Positions 1-11,390 of a stretch of 64,000 nt of DNA are shown here, piece by piece. The position numbers were made by a program, and so were the translations under genes. Position 1 is the first letter of the stretch; every line of letters begins with the position of its first letter. Source of the stretch: Vandiemenella viatica (Eukaryota; Arthropoda; Insecta; Orthoptera; Morabidae); contig JARYHS010008074.1 of the NCBI GenBank assembly GCA_031002005.1, forward strand, positions 282,349,930 to 282,413,929, given 5' to 3'. The notes beneath the pieces were generated by a model. That model did no database searches. It was not told the origin of the DNA and worked only from the letters and a program-made list of their open reading frames with translations.

Positions 1-2043
1 AACTCCCATCCTGTTTTCTCTCCATTTCTGAAATTGTCTCCTACCTTTCCATCTGCTCAACCTTCCTACATAACAATGCCAGGCCCTTGACACCTGTCTT
101 GTGTGTTCTATGTTCTTTTGCTTACAATCTGCATAGACCCAAAATTTAATCATGTTACATAAGTGTGTGTATCTTCTTTGTGTGTAGATTGCATTTTGTA
201 GTCATCTGTAGAAAGCAATAGTTTTATTTTCTGATCCTAATTTTGTATTTTATTTTGCTATTTATTATCTACTTATAATATGTATTCTTCAAAAACAGAT
301 TTTGTCTTGATTCCATTTTAAATAACCCACTCCCCACTTCCAAACCTTCACACACAATTAGCTTGAGAAATGACCGGTAAGTTGCTCTGTGACTCTCCTC
401 CTATTCATTCCATGTTACAGTTTGTTTTCAACAGTAAAACAATGTCTAAAGCTCAAATTTGAGAAATAAATTCAAATTTAAAGAATTCTTAAATGTGATT
501 TACATTAAGTATCTTATTTTTTGTAGATTTGAAACCAGTAGCAATCATTCAGACGAAACAATAAATGACAATTTTTATTTGCAAATGCTCTACCTGCACT
601 GCTCCTCGATTTTTATGCGCAAAGTTAGAAACTCTTTACATACAGCATGATTAGAATCATTAGAAGAATAAGTATCCACACAAGGAAAATTAAAATTAAG
701 TTATAGCAATCTGGCAGCGAACAAATAAGAGCCCACAAAACATAAGAAAATAAGATTGAGATAATATTTAGTTCTACATAGTGCTGATATGCAAAATCTT
801 ATTCAAGTGATTTAGAAGAAACATTGCTGTCAAGAATGACCATGTCTGTACATAATTTGAAGCAGTTGATTAAAATGGTGTTTTATGCAATCTGAAGTAA
901 AGTGTGGATGTTCCATTAAAGAACAGAAGATATATCACACAAATTGATCTATGCTTACAACAATTCATTGCAGTTCTTATCATGATTAGCAGTTTTGTTT
1001 CCTGTTATTCTATTTTCACAAGTTTGTTGGTAATTGCGAATAAAGATATCAATCTCTAAACTTCACAAATTAATGATTTGTAGTCATATTCTATCATTAT
1101 CTAGGCACAGAGTATTTTGATTGTTTGATTTTATGAACAACACTGGCCAGAATCAGGAAAAATAAGTAAATAAAGGTGCACATTCTCCTCTCTCTCTACA
1201 AACACAAAATGAAGGCAAATGCTGAAGAATTACATGACACAGTAAAAGTAAAAATTTATATCAACATATAGAAAAAATGTCAGTTGTGCCTTAACTCCAT
1301 TAGAATTATTGCATTTAATAACAATGAAAGAAATATTTTGGACTTCTCACAATCAAAGTTTTTATTCCTTTCTTGATAAAATACACAATATTGTTTATCT
1401 CTGGAAAAGTGGAAGGGAATAAGAGGATAAATTTTGGAACAATAAATCATGCAGTCAATACATTCTAATGAATATATTCAAAACCTAAGTGATACATAAG
1501 TCATCCAGAATAACAAAACTAAATTTAAAGCAACACTTTTAATATAAATAACATACATCAGGAATCCTATTGTTTTTAGACTCATTTAAAAATGGCTGAA
1601 AATGAAAAGGCCAAATTTTAAACCATAAAATAATAAAAAATTGAATTCCTTAGTCTACATTCCCTCCATCATGATCTTGTTGTATTGTACTTCAATCTAT
1701 TCTTTTTTTGTTTCTTACAAAAAATTCAAAAATCCAAATAAGAGGGCAATTTCCAAAAAATTATTAGAATTAAACAAATTGACTAGGGATATGCAAACAC
1801 AGTACACTTTCAAACAACTTCCAACAGTACTAGCTGCCATCATGCTGGGCACACCTCATTTATGTTTTAACACTTGTCGCTTCATTTCTGTAAAGGTATA
1901 TGGTACCAATGAGTCTAACAAGTTTTTCACTATTTACCACAAGCACTGACTGTTCTCTTCACTAACTCACAAGTTCACACAACATCAGTTCTGCAAATAT
2001 TAACTTAAAAAGCATAGCAGCTATCAAGAATGAAGAGAACTCT
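1..2043. other. 3' flank / probable 3' UTR of the beta-subunit gene
   Basis: This AT-rich stretch lies downstream (minus strand) of the stop codon of the Na/K-ATPase beta gene, so its upper part is probably 3' UTR. Several minus-strand AATAAA-like signals are possible and I cannot choose one. Short ORFs here (for example 459-650 and 1641-1949 on the plus strand) have no recognisable domain and biased A/T composition. I see no other gene or clear mobile element. Confidence 0.4.
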
Positions 2044-2147
2044 CTAATCAATCATCAGTTCCAAATGTACCATTCCTACTCTGTATTGTCTGTTGTGCTC
2101 AATATTTTTTGCCCATGCTTTGCACTCAATATTAATTAGTATTCCAC
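2044..2147 (-). CDS. nrv2: Na+/K+-ATPase subunit beta, last coding exon
   Basis: This exon encodes the extracellular C-terminus of the sodium pump beta subunit. It begins after a polypyrimidine tract ending in CAG at 2148-2150 and reads GILINIECKAWAKNI, then ends in HLELMID and a TAG stop. The cysteine in IECKAW is the last of the six conserved ectodomain cysteines that form three disulfides in this family. Two bases here complete a codon begun by the exon at 14868-15036, so the phase fits. The 34-codon length and ELMID end match what I know of insect beta subunits. The intron before it is 12.7 kb and packed with transposons. Paralogue assignment (nrv2 type rather than nrv1 or nrv3) is from residue pattern only. 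Confidence 0.93.
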
Positions 2148-2834
2148 CTGAAAAAATTGTGTGATATTAGTTTTTTTAAATTTTTTTACTACAAAGTATT
2201 GGAAAGTCAATACATTTTTGTTAGGATGAAGGTTAACAGCATAGAAATAAGTAATAGAATTTCTTTTTGTGGGAAAGTACTTTTTTAGGAGAGGAAGTCT
2301 ATCATGGCTGTGATAATACAAGTAGGCTATTGATAAATGGCCTTTGGTTGTTGTTTTTTTTTTTTTTTTCCCTGGCATTGATGGTGGTATGACTAAAGCC
2401 AAAGACAATATGTCCCACGTTCCTAAAATTGTCAGAGAATCTGGGGAAGCAAAGGACCATTTTAGGAACAGTTCAATGTCTGTTCTAAAGAAAGTTATAA
2501 CCATTAATAAACTTGAGAATGTAAGTTTTGAGTCAAAAGGATTTTGTCACATTGTAGGAATTACCAATTTCATTTAATTAATGTAAAGTTAAGTAAGGTT
2601 TTAAATTAGAAAGGGAAGGATAATTTCAACAGTTTAAACACAAAAAACAACCTAAAGTAAGGATTTTGACACTGGGAAAGAATTTTAAAATTATTAATAA
2701 CTTTTTGTTTAAGATGTTAAATGAAAGGGGAATATGACAAACTATGGGTAAAAGGGAATATGTTTATAATATTGATTTTCAGAGAGTTAGGATTTGAAGG
2801 TGAAATGCTATATTTTAAGTAAGATAATAAAGTG

Positions 2835-3450
2835 AAAGAACAGGCACTTGTTGGAGAGAGTGATAAGGGGATGTAAGGGAGAAGTAAAGGAATTGGGTTA
2901 CAAAACTTTGGTGAGACCATTTCTCAAATATGGTAGTGTCGTATGGGACCCTCATTTTACGTATCAAATACAGGATTTGGAGAGGGTGCAAAGAAGGGCT
3001 GCTAGATTTGTTTCTGGAAATTATCGCAGAATGCAATCAGTGATGGATATGATAAAGGAGCTGAAATGGGATTCGTTGCAAGACAGGAGGAGGATGAGGA
3101 GGGTCATGGGAGTGTACAGGGCATATACTGGCGATGAGGCATGGAAAGATATTGCAATAGGTATGAAAAGTAGTGCATGGAAGGGAAAAGATGACCATGA
3201 CCACAAGCTGGCACTAGATTTCAGGCACAAGGGTGTGGGAAGATTTTCTTTTTTAGGTAAGAGTGTCAGGGATTGGAATGAGTTACCAAGAGAAATGATG
3301 AATAATTTACTGAAAACTTTGAAAGAATTTAAAGATAAAATTTGTAGAGGGCAAATTTAGGTGGGTGCAGGATAGGGGGAAGATGGGTGTGTAGGGAAAT
3401 TGCCACCGGAGCCTGTGCTCCATTGCAATTAAATTAAATTAAAATTATTT
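2835..3450 (+). mobile_element. CR1/jockey-like LINE, 5'-truncated copy 1 (best preserved)
   Basis: An open frame at 2848-3360 encodes the C-terminal part of a non-LTR reverse transcriptase: LGYKTLVRPFLKYGSVVWDP, then QRRAARFVSGNY, and DWNELP near the end. This is the thumb region typical of jockey/CR1-type LINEs. The catalytic FADD box is absent, so the copy is 5'-truncated. After the stop comes an ~80-bp 3' UTR with a small hairpin (3408-3421) and a tail of AATTA-type repeats instead of poly-A. It is the reference copy for the other fragments in this window, which share the same protein and 3' end. Confidence 0.8.
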
Positions 3451-6199
3451 CATTTTTTTTGTAGATTGGAACAGTAGGAAATCAGAAAAGAGAGTCAATA
3501 ATAATAATGTTGATATTTTTAAATAGAAAAAAAATTACTCATTTACCGATTATAGCCTCTTTCAGAATAATAGCCAATAAATGAAACTGGACGTGATAAG
3601 GAATATAAATCGAGTTTATTCCTTATGTCTAGTTTTTAGTGTAAAATGGAGGATTTTATTCATAAGGAAACTTTTTAAAAGAAAATGCTGCTGGAAGGTT
3701 TACTTAACAACATAATACTTTTAATTTTTAACTGTGCCTTGGTACCTTACTGAGATCTTCCTATACAGCCACCAATCACTTGTGATAACACCAAGAGATA
3801 AAAGTACATCCTGAAATGAAAAACTGTTAACTTCTTACAGATTTGAAATTTATGTGTTTCTAAAAGTTTTCTTACAAGAATCAGTACCAGTTAATAAAAA
3901 GTATTAGACTTCACTCCAAATTTCACTATGTTAGCAGCCTAAGCAATTCACATGCTGTAAGCATTAGCTTCCTTCTGGTAATCAAAATGGTGCGACCAGG
4001 TCTTAAATAGAAAATTTGTCCTATTTTGCAATTTATTGGTTTTGTGTGCAAAGCTCAATCTTATTTTTCTGCTTATTGGCTTGAAAATTTTATATACATT
4101 AGAGCATATTAAAAATGTTAGGAGAAAGACTTGTGGAATCAAAACTATGTGCTCAAGTTTTTAGATACAAATTCTCAAAGTAAAAAAACATTAAATTCAT
4201 CCTTATTCCTAAAGTTCTTAAGTAAAAACCAACTTTTCCTAGTATGATGAAATATCTACAAATTCTAATACTGAATATCTTCTAAAATACTTGTACTATT
4301 GAGCTGAGACTACTGTCAAACTTCACAAAATTTTATTTCCTATCTGGTGGTGGTGTTTCCAAGTGTTATCTTATCTTCTTAAAGTTTCTCATTTTGTGTG
4401 GTGTAATCATGTGGACAGTATTGATTTTCCTTGAATTTGTTGTTTCAATTTCAAGTGACGTCAGAGGATGCTTAGCTGCCATCTTTCACATTTTCGTTCA
4501 ATTTCAGTTTGTGTGTCTTATTAAGGTTACCTAAAAGTAAATAATTTCACGATGTCTGGAAAAAAATTATCATCAAAATGGCATTTTTAAACCTTTCCCA
4601 AGGTACGCAGTTTTTGCAGTTCTTATGGTGACATATGTCGAATTTTGTTATTTTATTTTCTTTATTCCCAAAATCATACTTCTTATCTAACTATTAGCTA
4701 TTTTTCTATATAATGTACGACTTTTAATTCTGAAGTTATTGTTGTATAAATTATTTTTGTAACCCAAAAATTACATCCGTTAATCGAAGAGAGAGAGAGA
4801 GAAGAGAGAAAAAAAGATTCCACAAATCTATCCTCAATTGTAAAAATCAGTTCCAACTCCTCAAGACAATTTTCTAGACCCGAAGTGTCAAATTTTGATT
4901 TGTTTGTAATTTAATTTTAACCTTCTGGAATAGAATGCAAGTGAATTTATTAACAAATAGGGTTTTCTCCAATTATAGCTCATTTTGACTTATCACTTTG
5001 ATCGAATTCTACTCCCTAACATATTTTCTGTCTTTACAAATGCTTGAAAGCTACTTTTAAAATGGTTTGCTGTTAATTTCCTATAAGCTCACATCTCTTT
5101 GAGCTAATTTTGATGATGTATCTGAGAAATTAAGATTATATGACAACTTCATAATGGTGAATGTATTCTGAACATGAGAAAAATGTTGGGAAAAAATGAG
5201 GGTTCTATTATGTGAAAGTCTGGAGAGAAATGGCAAACTTCTGGAAATCTCTTAGAAATTTAGTATCCATGTTTTAGTTTACACACAATTTAGTGGGACC
5301 AAATCTCAACAAGGAAAATTATGAGATTCAGAGATGAAAAATCCAGTTACCAGTGAATTTTTAGGGTTTTTTCTGTAAATAGATCAATGGGAATAGCCTG
5401 TCCAAGCATTGTAATATTATAGTGAAGACCATGTTGTTGGTCAGTGTCAGAAGACAGTATGGTTTTCCTGTGATTGAATACTGGGCTAGAGAACCAATTC
5501 TTGTTATAATCTTCAAAAATTTTGGCAATTTTTTAAATAAATTTTCTGAGAAGTACAGACTTTTTCTTGGAATATCAATATAATATTTTTAAGACTTGAT
5601 TCAGAGATATTACTAAGTTTAATCTGCGAATGAATGATTGTCCACAAGTACAAAGTTTCTTTGGAAATAATCTACTGTTTTATAAAGGATAGAAGGCCAA
5701 TTGTGACACAGGGAAATTCATTTTGGTATCAGAAAAGTGTCGAATACCATGTTTTTGGCTTTTAACAGTGAATTTTGAACCAATCTCAGTGGTAAATTTT
5801 TATAACCTGTTATCCCACTCAAGCCTGGAATTTTTAAGAGTTGGGTTTGATCATATGAACTGCACCAGGATGTCCTTTAGTTCAGATTCCACATCAAGCT
5901 GTAGATCCCAGAGGAAAGGAACTGACTGTCCCAATGGATTAGTTTGTCTGCTTCAGGGGGATACAATCAATCTTGTTGTTTGTGGACGAAGTTACTGTTT
6001 ATTCAAAGTAAAAAATCAATATACCACTTTGAATTGCCAACAAATCTCTTTGGGGAAGGAGTGATCAATTACACGATTTGTATTTTGTCTGGATAATAGC
6101 AAACAGAGATAAGTACTTACTTTTCATTATACCTAAGTGGCAATAGTAACAAACAAATCATTATAAGCCATCACCAATTTTTTACCCGTTCTTGTACCC
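3451..6199. other. Intronic AT-rich sequence, no gene recognised
   Basis: Nothing beyond a short GA-rich microsatellite near 4788-4810 stands out. A plus-strand ORF at 5723-6064 (113 aa) has several cysteines but no domain I recognise and no supporting splice or poly-A context. Confidence 0.4.
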
Positions 6200-6855
6200 T
6201 CTACGAATTTAACTTTTTTCAGCAATTTTGTTACATTATTAATCACTTCCCTTGGTAACTTATTTCAGTCCCTAACTCCCTAAATCTACGAAATAAAATT
6301 CTCCCATACCATCATGCCTAAAATTGAGAGCCAGTTTGTGTTCATTGTCATCTTTTCCCCATACTCCACTTTTAATTCTTCTGCCAATATCTTTCCACAT
6401 CTCATCACCAATACTGTATATTCCTTGTCCACTCTCAGCACTCTCTTCATCCTTCTGACTTTCAGTCAATCCCATTCAGACTCCTTTATCATATCAGTTA
6501 CTGAATGTGTTATGAAGTAGTTTACAGTGACAAATCTTGCACCCCCTCTAACTCCTCTATTTAATAACCAAAATGTGGATACAATACTATGCCACCATAT
6601 TCAAACAATAGTCTGGCAAAAGTTTTGTAACCCAATTTCCTCACATCTTGTACATCCTCTAGTCACTCTCTTCAATAAATGAATTTTGAAACCTTTTCCT
6701 ACCACCTGACCAACTTGTCCTGCCCAGTTGAGTTTATTATTAATTGTTATATGACAATATTTATATTTGAAGTACTTAAACAAGCAATTACTTGTCCACC
6801 CTATAATCATAATCACCCTTCAGTTTTCTTATCCGATTCCTCTTTGCATTTATCT
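6200..6855 (-). mobile_element. CR1/jockey-like LINE fragment, copy 2
   Basis: The minus strand reads degenerate pieces of the same reverse-transcriptase C-terminus as the copy at 2835-3450, including VTRGCTRCEEIGLQNFCQT and DDNEHKLALNFRHDGMGEFY, with stops and frameshifts between. It lies head-to-head with copy 3, about 30 bp away. Confidence 0.7.
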
Positions 6856-6884
6856 TCATCCCATATCGACAGGATAGGTATAAA

Positions 6885-7250
6885 AGCCCTACATCTATTA
6901 GAGAAAGTAACAGAAATTGGGAAAGTGAGGGAACCAAGTTAGAATACCTTGCTCAAATATCAAAACTGTACAGGACCCATATTATAGAAATCAAAGAGGC
7001 TGGAGGGAGTGCATAGGATGGCAGTAAGATTTGTTAGTTGAAATTGCCATAATCACATTCAGATTATGATAGGATATGATAAAGGAAATTTGTTTGAAGT
7101 CACTGGAAGAGCAATAGAGTAGGCAGCGTACATTGGTCATAACACTTGGGTGAATGTTGGTTGATGACTGAAGAGTAGCATGTGGAAGGGAGAACAAGAT
7201 CTCTATTGTAAGTTGGCATTGGATTTCAGGCATAAGTGAGGACAGTTTTC
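6885..7250 (+). mobile_element. CR1/jockey-like LINE fragment, copy 3
   Basis: The plus strand carries decayed matches to the LINE protein of copy 1, running from the region equivalent to KALHLLERVT through the block near 7200-7225 equivalent to KLALDFRHK. It is broken by many stops. Together with copy 2 it makes an inverted pair. Confidence 0.6.
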
Positions 7251-7304
7251 AGCTAATGATTACATAGACTTCCATGGTTGTTAATGCTATCTTCGTTGTA
7301 TGGG

Positions 7305-7885
7305 TAGAAATGCATCAGTTTATTGAAACATGGCATTTCAGCCATTATTCTATGGTTTTCATGAGAGGCTTAATGTGCTTGGGAACTCTGCCACCTATCA
7401 AAGCACACACAAACTATATGGAATGATGTCACTAAAGTTCCTGCTGCCAGCATGGACTGTCTGATGGGGTCTTGTGTCCTATGTTTTCCAGTGCAAGCAT
7501 GATCTTATTTGGTCAAGCTGTAGCCCACTGTCCATGTTCATATTATGTTTTTTTTTTCATTAATATTTCTGATACTTTCTTTTTCACATAGGCCACCATC
7601 TGCTTTCCTGAACCACTGCACTAGTGTCATTGAATAAAATTACACTCACTGTGAGATGAATCTTGTACTACAGTTGATTTGGTGGTGAAGTTATTTTTAA
7701 AATGTGTCATTCAGCTTTTCATTGATGGTGTGTCCTGCCTCACTCATATACAGCTGGCCATAGCTACAGGGTATTCGACAAATACCCTGTGTTTGTAATT
7801 TTTTCCTCATCTTTCAACCTTACAAGCACATCAGAAATTTTTTCAGGTGCCCTATATAATGGACAGACATTTTTCTTTTTATCAC
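7305..7885 (-). mobile_element. Penelope-like element, 3' portion, inverted copy A
   Basis: On the minus strand, 7850-7700 translates to SDVLVRLKDEEKITNTGYL followed by SYGQLYMSEAGHTINEKL. This resembles the linker and GIY-YIG endonuclease start of Penelope-like retroelements (known pattern VYxIPC..YIGETGR). Its DNA is an imperfect reverse complement of 8388-8905. The ~570-bp arms share long blocks, such as TTATTTGGTCAAGCTGTAGC and AGCACATCAGAAAT. The copy is truncated at its 5' side (about 7885), where the plus-strand copy begins. A ribozyme-like core lies near its 3' end (7336-7365). Confidence 0.7.
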
Positions 7886-8915
7886 GACTAAAGTGTCTTC
7901 TCGCTGGCCTTAAACAAGAATACCTGCAGTCCTTTTCCCAAAATGTAAACAGTGCTCACAATGAAATTAAGATCACCATGGAAGTTAAGGTGGAAAAACA
8001 GCTTCTTATTGTTATGGTCAAGAAATGGATGGAAGATGGCTCCTGGGGCCAAGGAGTTTATCAGAAGTCTGCAAATAAAACCGCTATCTGCATGTAGCCT
8101 GTCACAATTATCCAGCAGTGAAGCACAGAATTTTAAATATTTTAACAGTCCATGCAGCCATAGTGACAAAGCAAGCATAAGACAAGGAGATGTTTCTGGC
8201 CTATGGCTACAACCTTGGCATTATCAATAAAGCCACTGCAACACTTGAAACTCAAGCACTGTCTTGTACTCCAGTTCTGGCAGAAGACGCCAGCAGACAG
8301 ACATACCCATGGTAGTGTTACCGTAAGTTCACTGGATGACATAAGTTTGGCCACCTTTTAAAAAAGAAAAATATCTGAGCAATATACATGGCAGCTAGGA
8401 TGATTTCTGATGTGCTTGTAAGGGTGAATTACAAGAGAGAAGTTACAAACACTGGGTTTTTATTAAACACCACGTAACTGTGAGACAACACACCATCAAG
8501 GAAACTGAATGAACATGCAAGACATTAAAAATAATGTCAGATAACAGTGGACATGCTATTTTGTTCAATGATTGTGTACTGGTTCAGGGAAGCAGATAGT
8601 GCTCCCAGGAGAGTCAGAGAAGCATTGGAAACAATAATAATAATAAAAAAGACATGATAATGAATGCAGACAGTGGGCTACAGCTTGACCAAATAAGGTC
8701 ACACTTGCTCAGGAAAACATAGTATACAATCCACTGGTCCAGCCATGCTGGCAGCTGGAACTTCAGTGATGTCTCACTAAACATTTAGTGTGTGATTTGG
8801 AAGCTATTTATAGGCAGCAGCAATCCTAGGCATAGCTGTTCACTGATGAAACCAACAGAATGATGGCTGAAATGTCAGTTTCAATAAATCGACACAATAA
8901 GATTTAGTTTGGACT
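7886..8915 (+). mobile_element. Penelope-like element, RT C-terminus to 3' end, copy B
   Basis: The plus strand from about 7910 encodes a decayed Penelope-type reverse-transcriptase end: NSAHNEIKITMEVKVEKQL, then MVKKWMEDGSWGQGVYQKS (family pattern: FTMExExxxxLPFLDVxVxRxxDGSxxxxVYRKPTHT). After several stops the linker and degenerate GIY-YIG region follow, then EALETIIIIKK (pattern REAIEIxKxxNN) near 8610-8650. Downstream is the non-coding end with a hammerhead-like core. The 5' part with the catalytic RT motifs is missing. It lies tail-out beside copy A, making a large inverted repeat around an unpaired centre at ~7890-8380. Confidence 0.7.
8843..8872 (+). ncRNA. Hammerhead-ribozyme-like core in the Penelope-like 3' end
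   Basis: CTGATGA at 8843-8849 and GAAA at 8869-8872 are separated by 19 nt that can pair as a short stem (AxCCA with TGGxT) around a 9-nt loop. That is the CUGAUGA, stem II, GAAA layout of hammerhead ribozymes, which are known in Penelope-like terminal repeats. The inverted copy A keeps the spacing and GAAA, but has CTCATGA instead (minus strand 7365-7359). I could not draw a convincing stem III or cleavage site. Confidence 0.35.
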
Positions 8916-9844
8916 GGAGTAAGTCAACAAGGAGAGTGCTGAACAATATACCTCAAGCAAGATTTTAAAATATAAATGTGCCTAACATGTTTGCTGCTGA
9001 CCACAAGCCAGAGTGTGGTGAAGTGTCATCACTAAAGTGCCAACCATGTGCTAGTGCGTGCCGTGGAGTGTTGTCTGAGTAGCCAGCCACACACTCACGC
9101 ATGAAGAGTTGTGCCTCAACATTTATTCGCTCCTTCAGCCGGTATTATATATTGTGTCTGCATGCACTGGCGTGGAGTAAAGGGTATCAGCAAGTTATAA
9201 AGGAAAGTGGTTTATTAATTATTTAAAAATCTTGTAATTTGAGTGATAGAGTCAATAGCTCGGCCTACATGCCCCAAAAGAAGAAATATGCAATCTAATA
9301 AACCTCTGGTAAAATAGAAAATTTCTTGGCTGAGCTTTTAGATGAGTACCTGCGTGACATTAGTTACAACAGTGATGATGCACAAATAAAAGGTTTTAAA
9401 ATATTGTTTGCGTTAATAATATGATTATAATTAATTTATAATGATTTTTATATTAAATAATTGTTGTAATAAATTATTATACCTTTTATTATTTACTTTC
9501 ATTATTTTGTTTCAGTTTTATACATCACGCACAAGTGCGTAATGTGGTATTTAACCTCTAGTGTCTGTCATGCGCTGACATGTAATCAGAATATTCCATC
9601 AGGAAAGGCCTAACTATCACTTAGTAAGTAGTATAAATGACAAGGAAAGGGAAAAGGACTCATCACTCACCAAAGTTGAAGGCTGCGACACGTGAAAAAC
9701 ATATATGATTAACACTAAAATACACAATATCTTGGTTTTACACCTTATTCATGCTGTAGGAAATAAATCATGTGGTTCGGGAGGTGTGCACGTGCTGAAG
9801 TTTATCACACGACAGTGAATTATTGATATATCAGGAGAGACTGA
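8916..9844. other. Unassigned sequence with a short ORF-like fragment
   Basis: A stretch at 9270-9400 reads MPQKKKYAI, two stops, then IENFLAELLDEYLRDISYNS in the same frame. It may be the start of a decayed transposase (piggyBac-like starts look similar), followed by very AT-rich DNA. I cannot find matching terminal repeats, so this is left unassigned. Confidence 0.25.
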
Positions 9845-9946
9845 GATGATGTGTTTCTAAATGAATATTGAGGTATTAATGCTTTGTAGTATTGCTTACA
9901 TAAAACATTAAATTATAATTAATACATGAAATGAAAGAGCAACTCA
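9845..9946 (+). repeat. 5' terminal inverted repeat (102 bp)
   Basis: Aligns without gaps to the reverse complement of 11059-11160, with most differences in the outer 12 bases. Confidence 0.75.
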
Positions 9947-10025
9947 AACAGTTCCTTTTGTTGGTACCCGTGCGCATGTGCACACTGTTTCCTCCATTAT
10001 CCATTAGAAAGCGCCATTAGCAAAA

Positions 10026-11014
10026 ATGGTGACTAGTGAACAGAAAGCTTTTGTGTTCTGCAGTTCGCTAAGACCAAATCTGTAGTTACCATGCAATGTG
10101 CGTTTCGGATTATGTGATAATAACATCCATAGATGATATCGTCAGTGTGAAAATACCGGCCGTCTTTGCAGAGTATGGGACGATCAAGGGTTAGTGATAT
10201 GTGTTGAGCGAGTAAGAGTCTTTCACACGTAGCCCGAAGAAATCAGTTCCGAAGGCTAGTCGTGAATTAGCAATTCCAGTGACAAGTATTTGAAAAGTTT
10301 TAAGGAAATGCTTACAACTACATTCTTATCATTTGCAGTTGTTAAAGGCTCTAAAGCCTACAGACCATGGTTTAAGTGCCAATCTTGCACATGAAGTGTT
10401 GTTTCACGATGAAGATTTTATAGAACATGTCGTTTTCAGTGATGAATTGACATTTCACCTCAGTGGACGTGCAAACACTCATAATGTGCGCATCTGGGCC
10501 TCAGAAAATCCTCACAAGATGGTACAATTGCAACGAGACTCCCCTAAACTGAATGTATTTTGTGCCACATCTCGGCATAAAGTTTATGAGCCTTTTATCT
10601 TTGGAGAAACAATAGTAACTAATACTTCCTACCTTGATGCTCTACAACTATGGCAGTTTCCCCAATTGGTAGAAGATCAACCAAATAACTTCATTTGGCA
10701 ACAAGAAGGTGCACCACCTCACTGGCATAAAACATACGCGATTGGTTGAACATCACTTTACCAGTCTGCTGGATTGGCCGCAAAAAGCCTAAGGACAGAA
10801 CATGTTTTGATGGCCTGCACGCTCTCTTGATCTGATGCCATGTGATTTCTGACTGGGGGCTCATAAAGGATCGTGTGTGTATATACCTCCACTACCAGCT
10901 GACTTACCCGAACTAAGAAACAGTATTGAGGCAGCTGTTGCAACAATTATAGCACAAACACTAAACAACATTTGGGAAGAAAGGGACTATCAACGTGATG
11001 TGTGTGCCATGTGA
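10026..11014 (+). pseudogene. Tc1/mariner-like transposase, decayed
   Basis: The gene starts at 10026 (MVTSEQKAF, the usual start of this family) and frameshifts at once into FAKTKSVVTMQCAFR. The intact block 10333-10749 reads LLKALKPTDHGLS, then VVFSDELTFHLSG (first catalytic D), WASENPHKMVQLQRDSPKLN, and WQQEGAPPHWH. In active relatives the last motif is QQDGAPPHWH, so the second catalytic Asp has become Glu (QQEG). More stops follow, ending near NIWEERDYQRDVCAM at 11014. It would have been a cut-and-paste transposase acting on the 102-bp TIRs. It is clearly dead. Confidence 0.8.
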
Positions 11015-11058
11015 TGAGATTTGCTCCCATTAAACACTTGTAAGCTTGAAGGTATAAC

Positions 11059-11160
11059 TGAGTTACTCTTTCATTTTATGTATCAATTATAATTTTACAT
11101 TTTATTCAATAAATACTACAAAGTATTAAAATCCCCATATTCATTTAGAAGCACCCTGTA
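11059..11160 (-). repeat. 3' terminal inverted repeat (102 bp)
   Basis: Partner of 9845-9946; ends in the CCCTGTA terminus. Confidence 0.75.
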
Positions 11161-11390
11161 TATATCACAGGTGGTGATAGAATTAATAATATAACGAAAG
11201 GGTGTTGAATGTTAAAATGAAAATTAGACAAATTTTGAAGAAATTTGTAACTAGTTAAATGATGATAATGATAATACTAATAATAATGAGTGATGGGTCA
11301 GAAAATGTAATTTTATCGATGGTTGAGGCAAGGAGGGTACCTGGTATCTAAGATATTTTGGTATGCAAGTTCCCACCTCCGAAGTTCTGG

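Larger units (their letters stand above)
9845..11160 (+). mobile_element. Tc1/mariner-superfamily transposon with 102-bp TIRs
   Basis: The first 102 bp (9845-9946) are an imperfect inverted copy of the last 102 bp (11059-11160). Shared blocks include TTCTAAATGAATAT, CTTTGTAGTATT and AAATGAAAGAG. The 3' end finishes in CACCCTGTA, a terminus common in this transposase family; the 5' tip is more decayed. A broken transposase gene fills the middle. The total length (1316 bp) suits a single-gene DNA transposon. Confidence 0.75.

Noticed and set aside
5723..6064. 113-aa cysteine-containing ORF as a secreted protein
   Set aside because: No convincing signal peptide, splice support or homology in an AT-rich intron; length is within chance.
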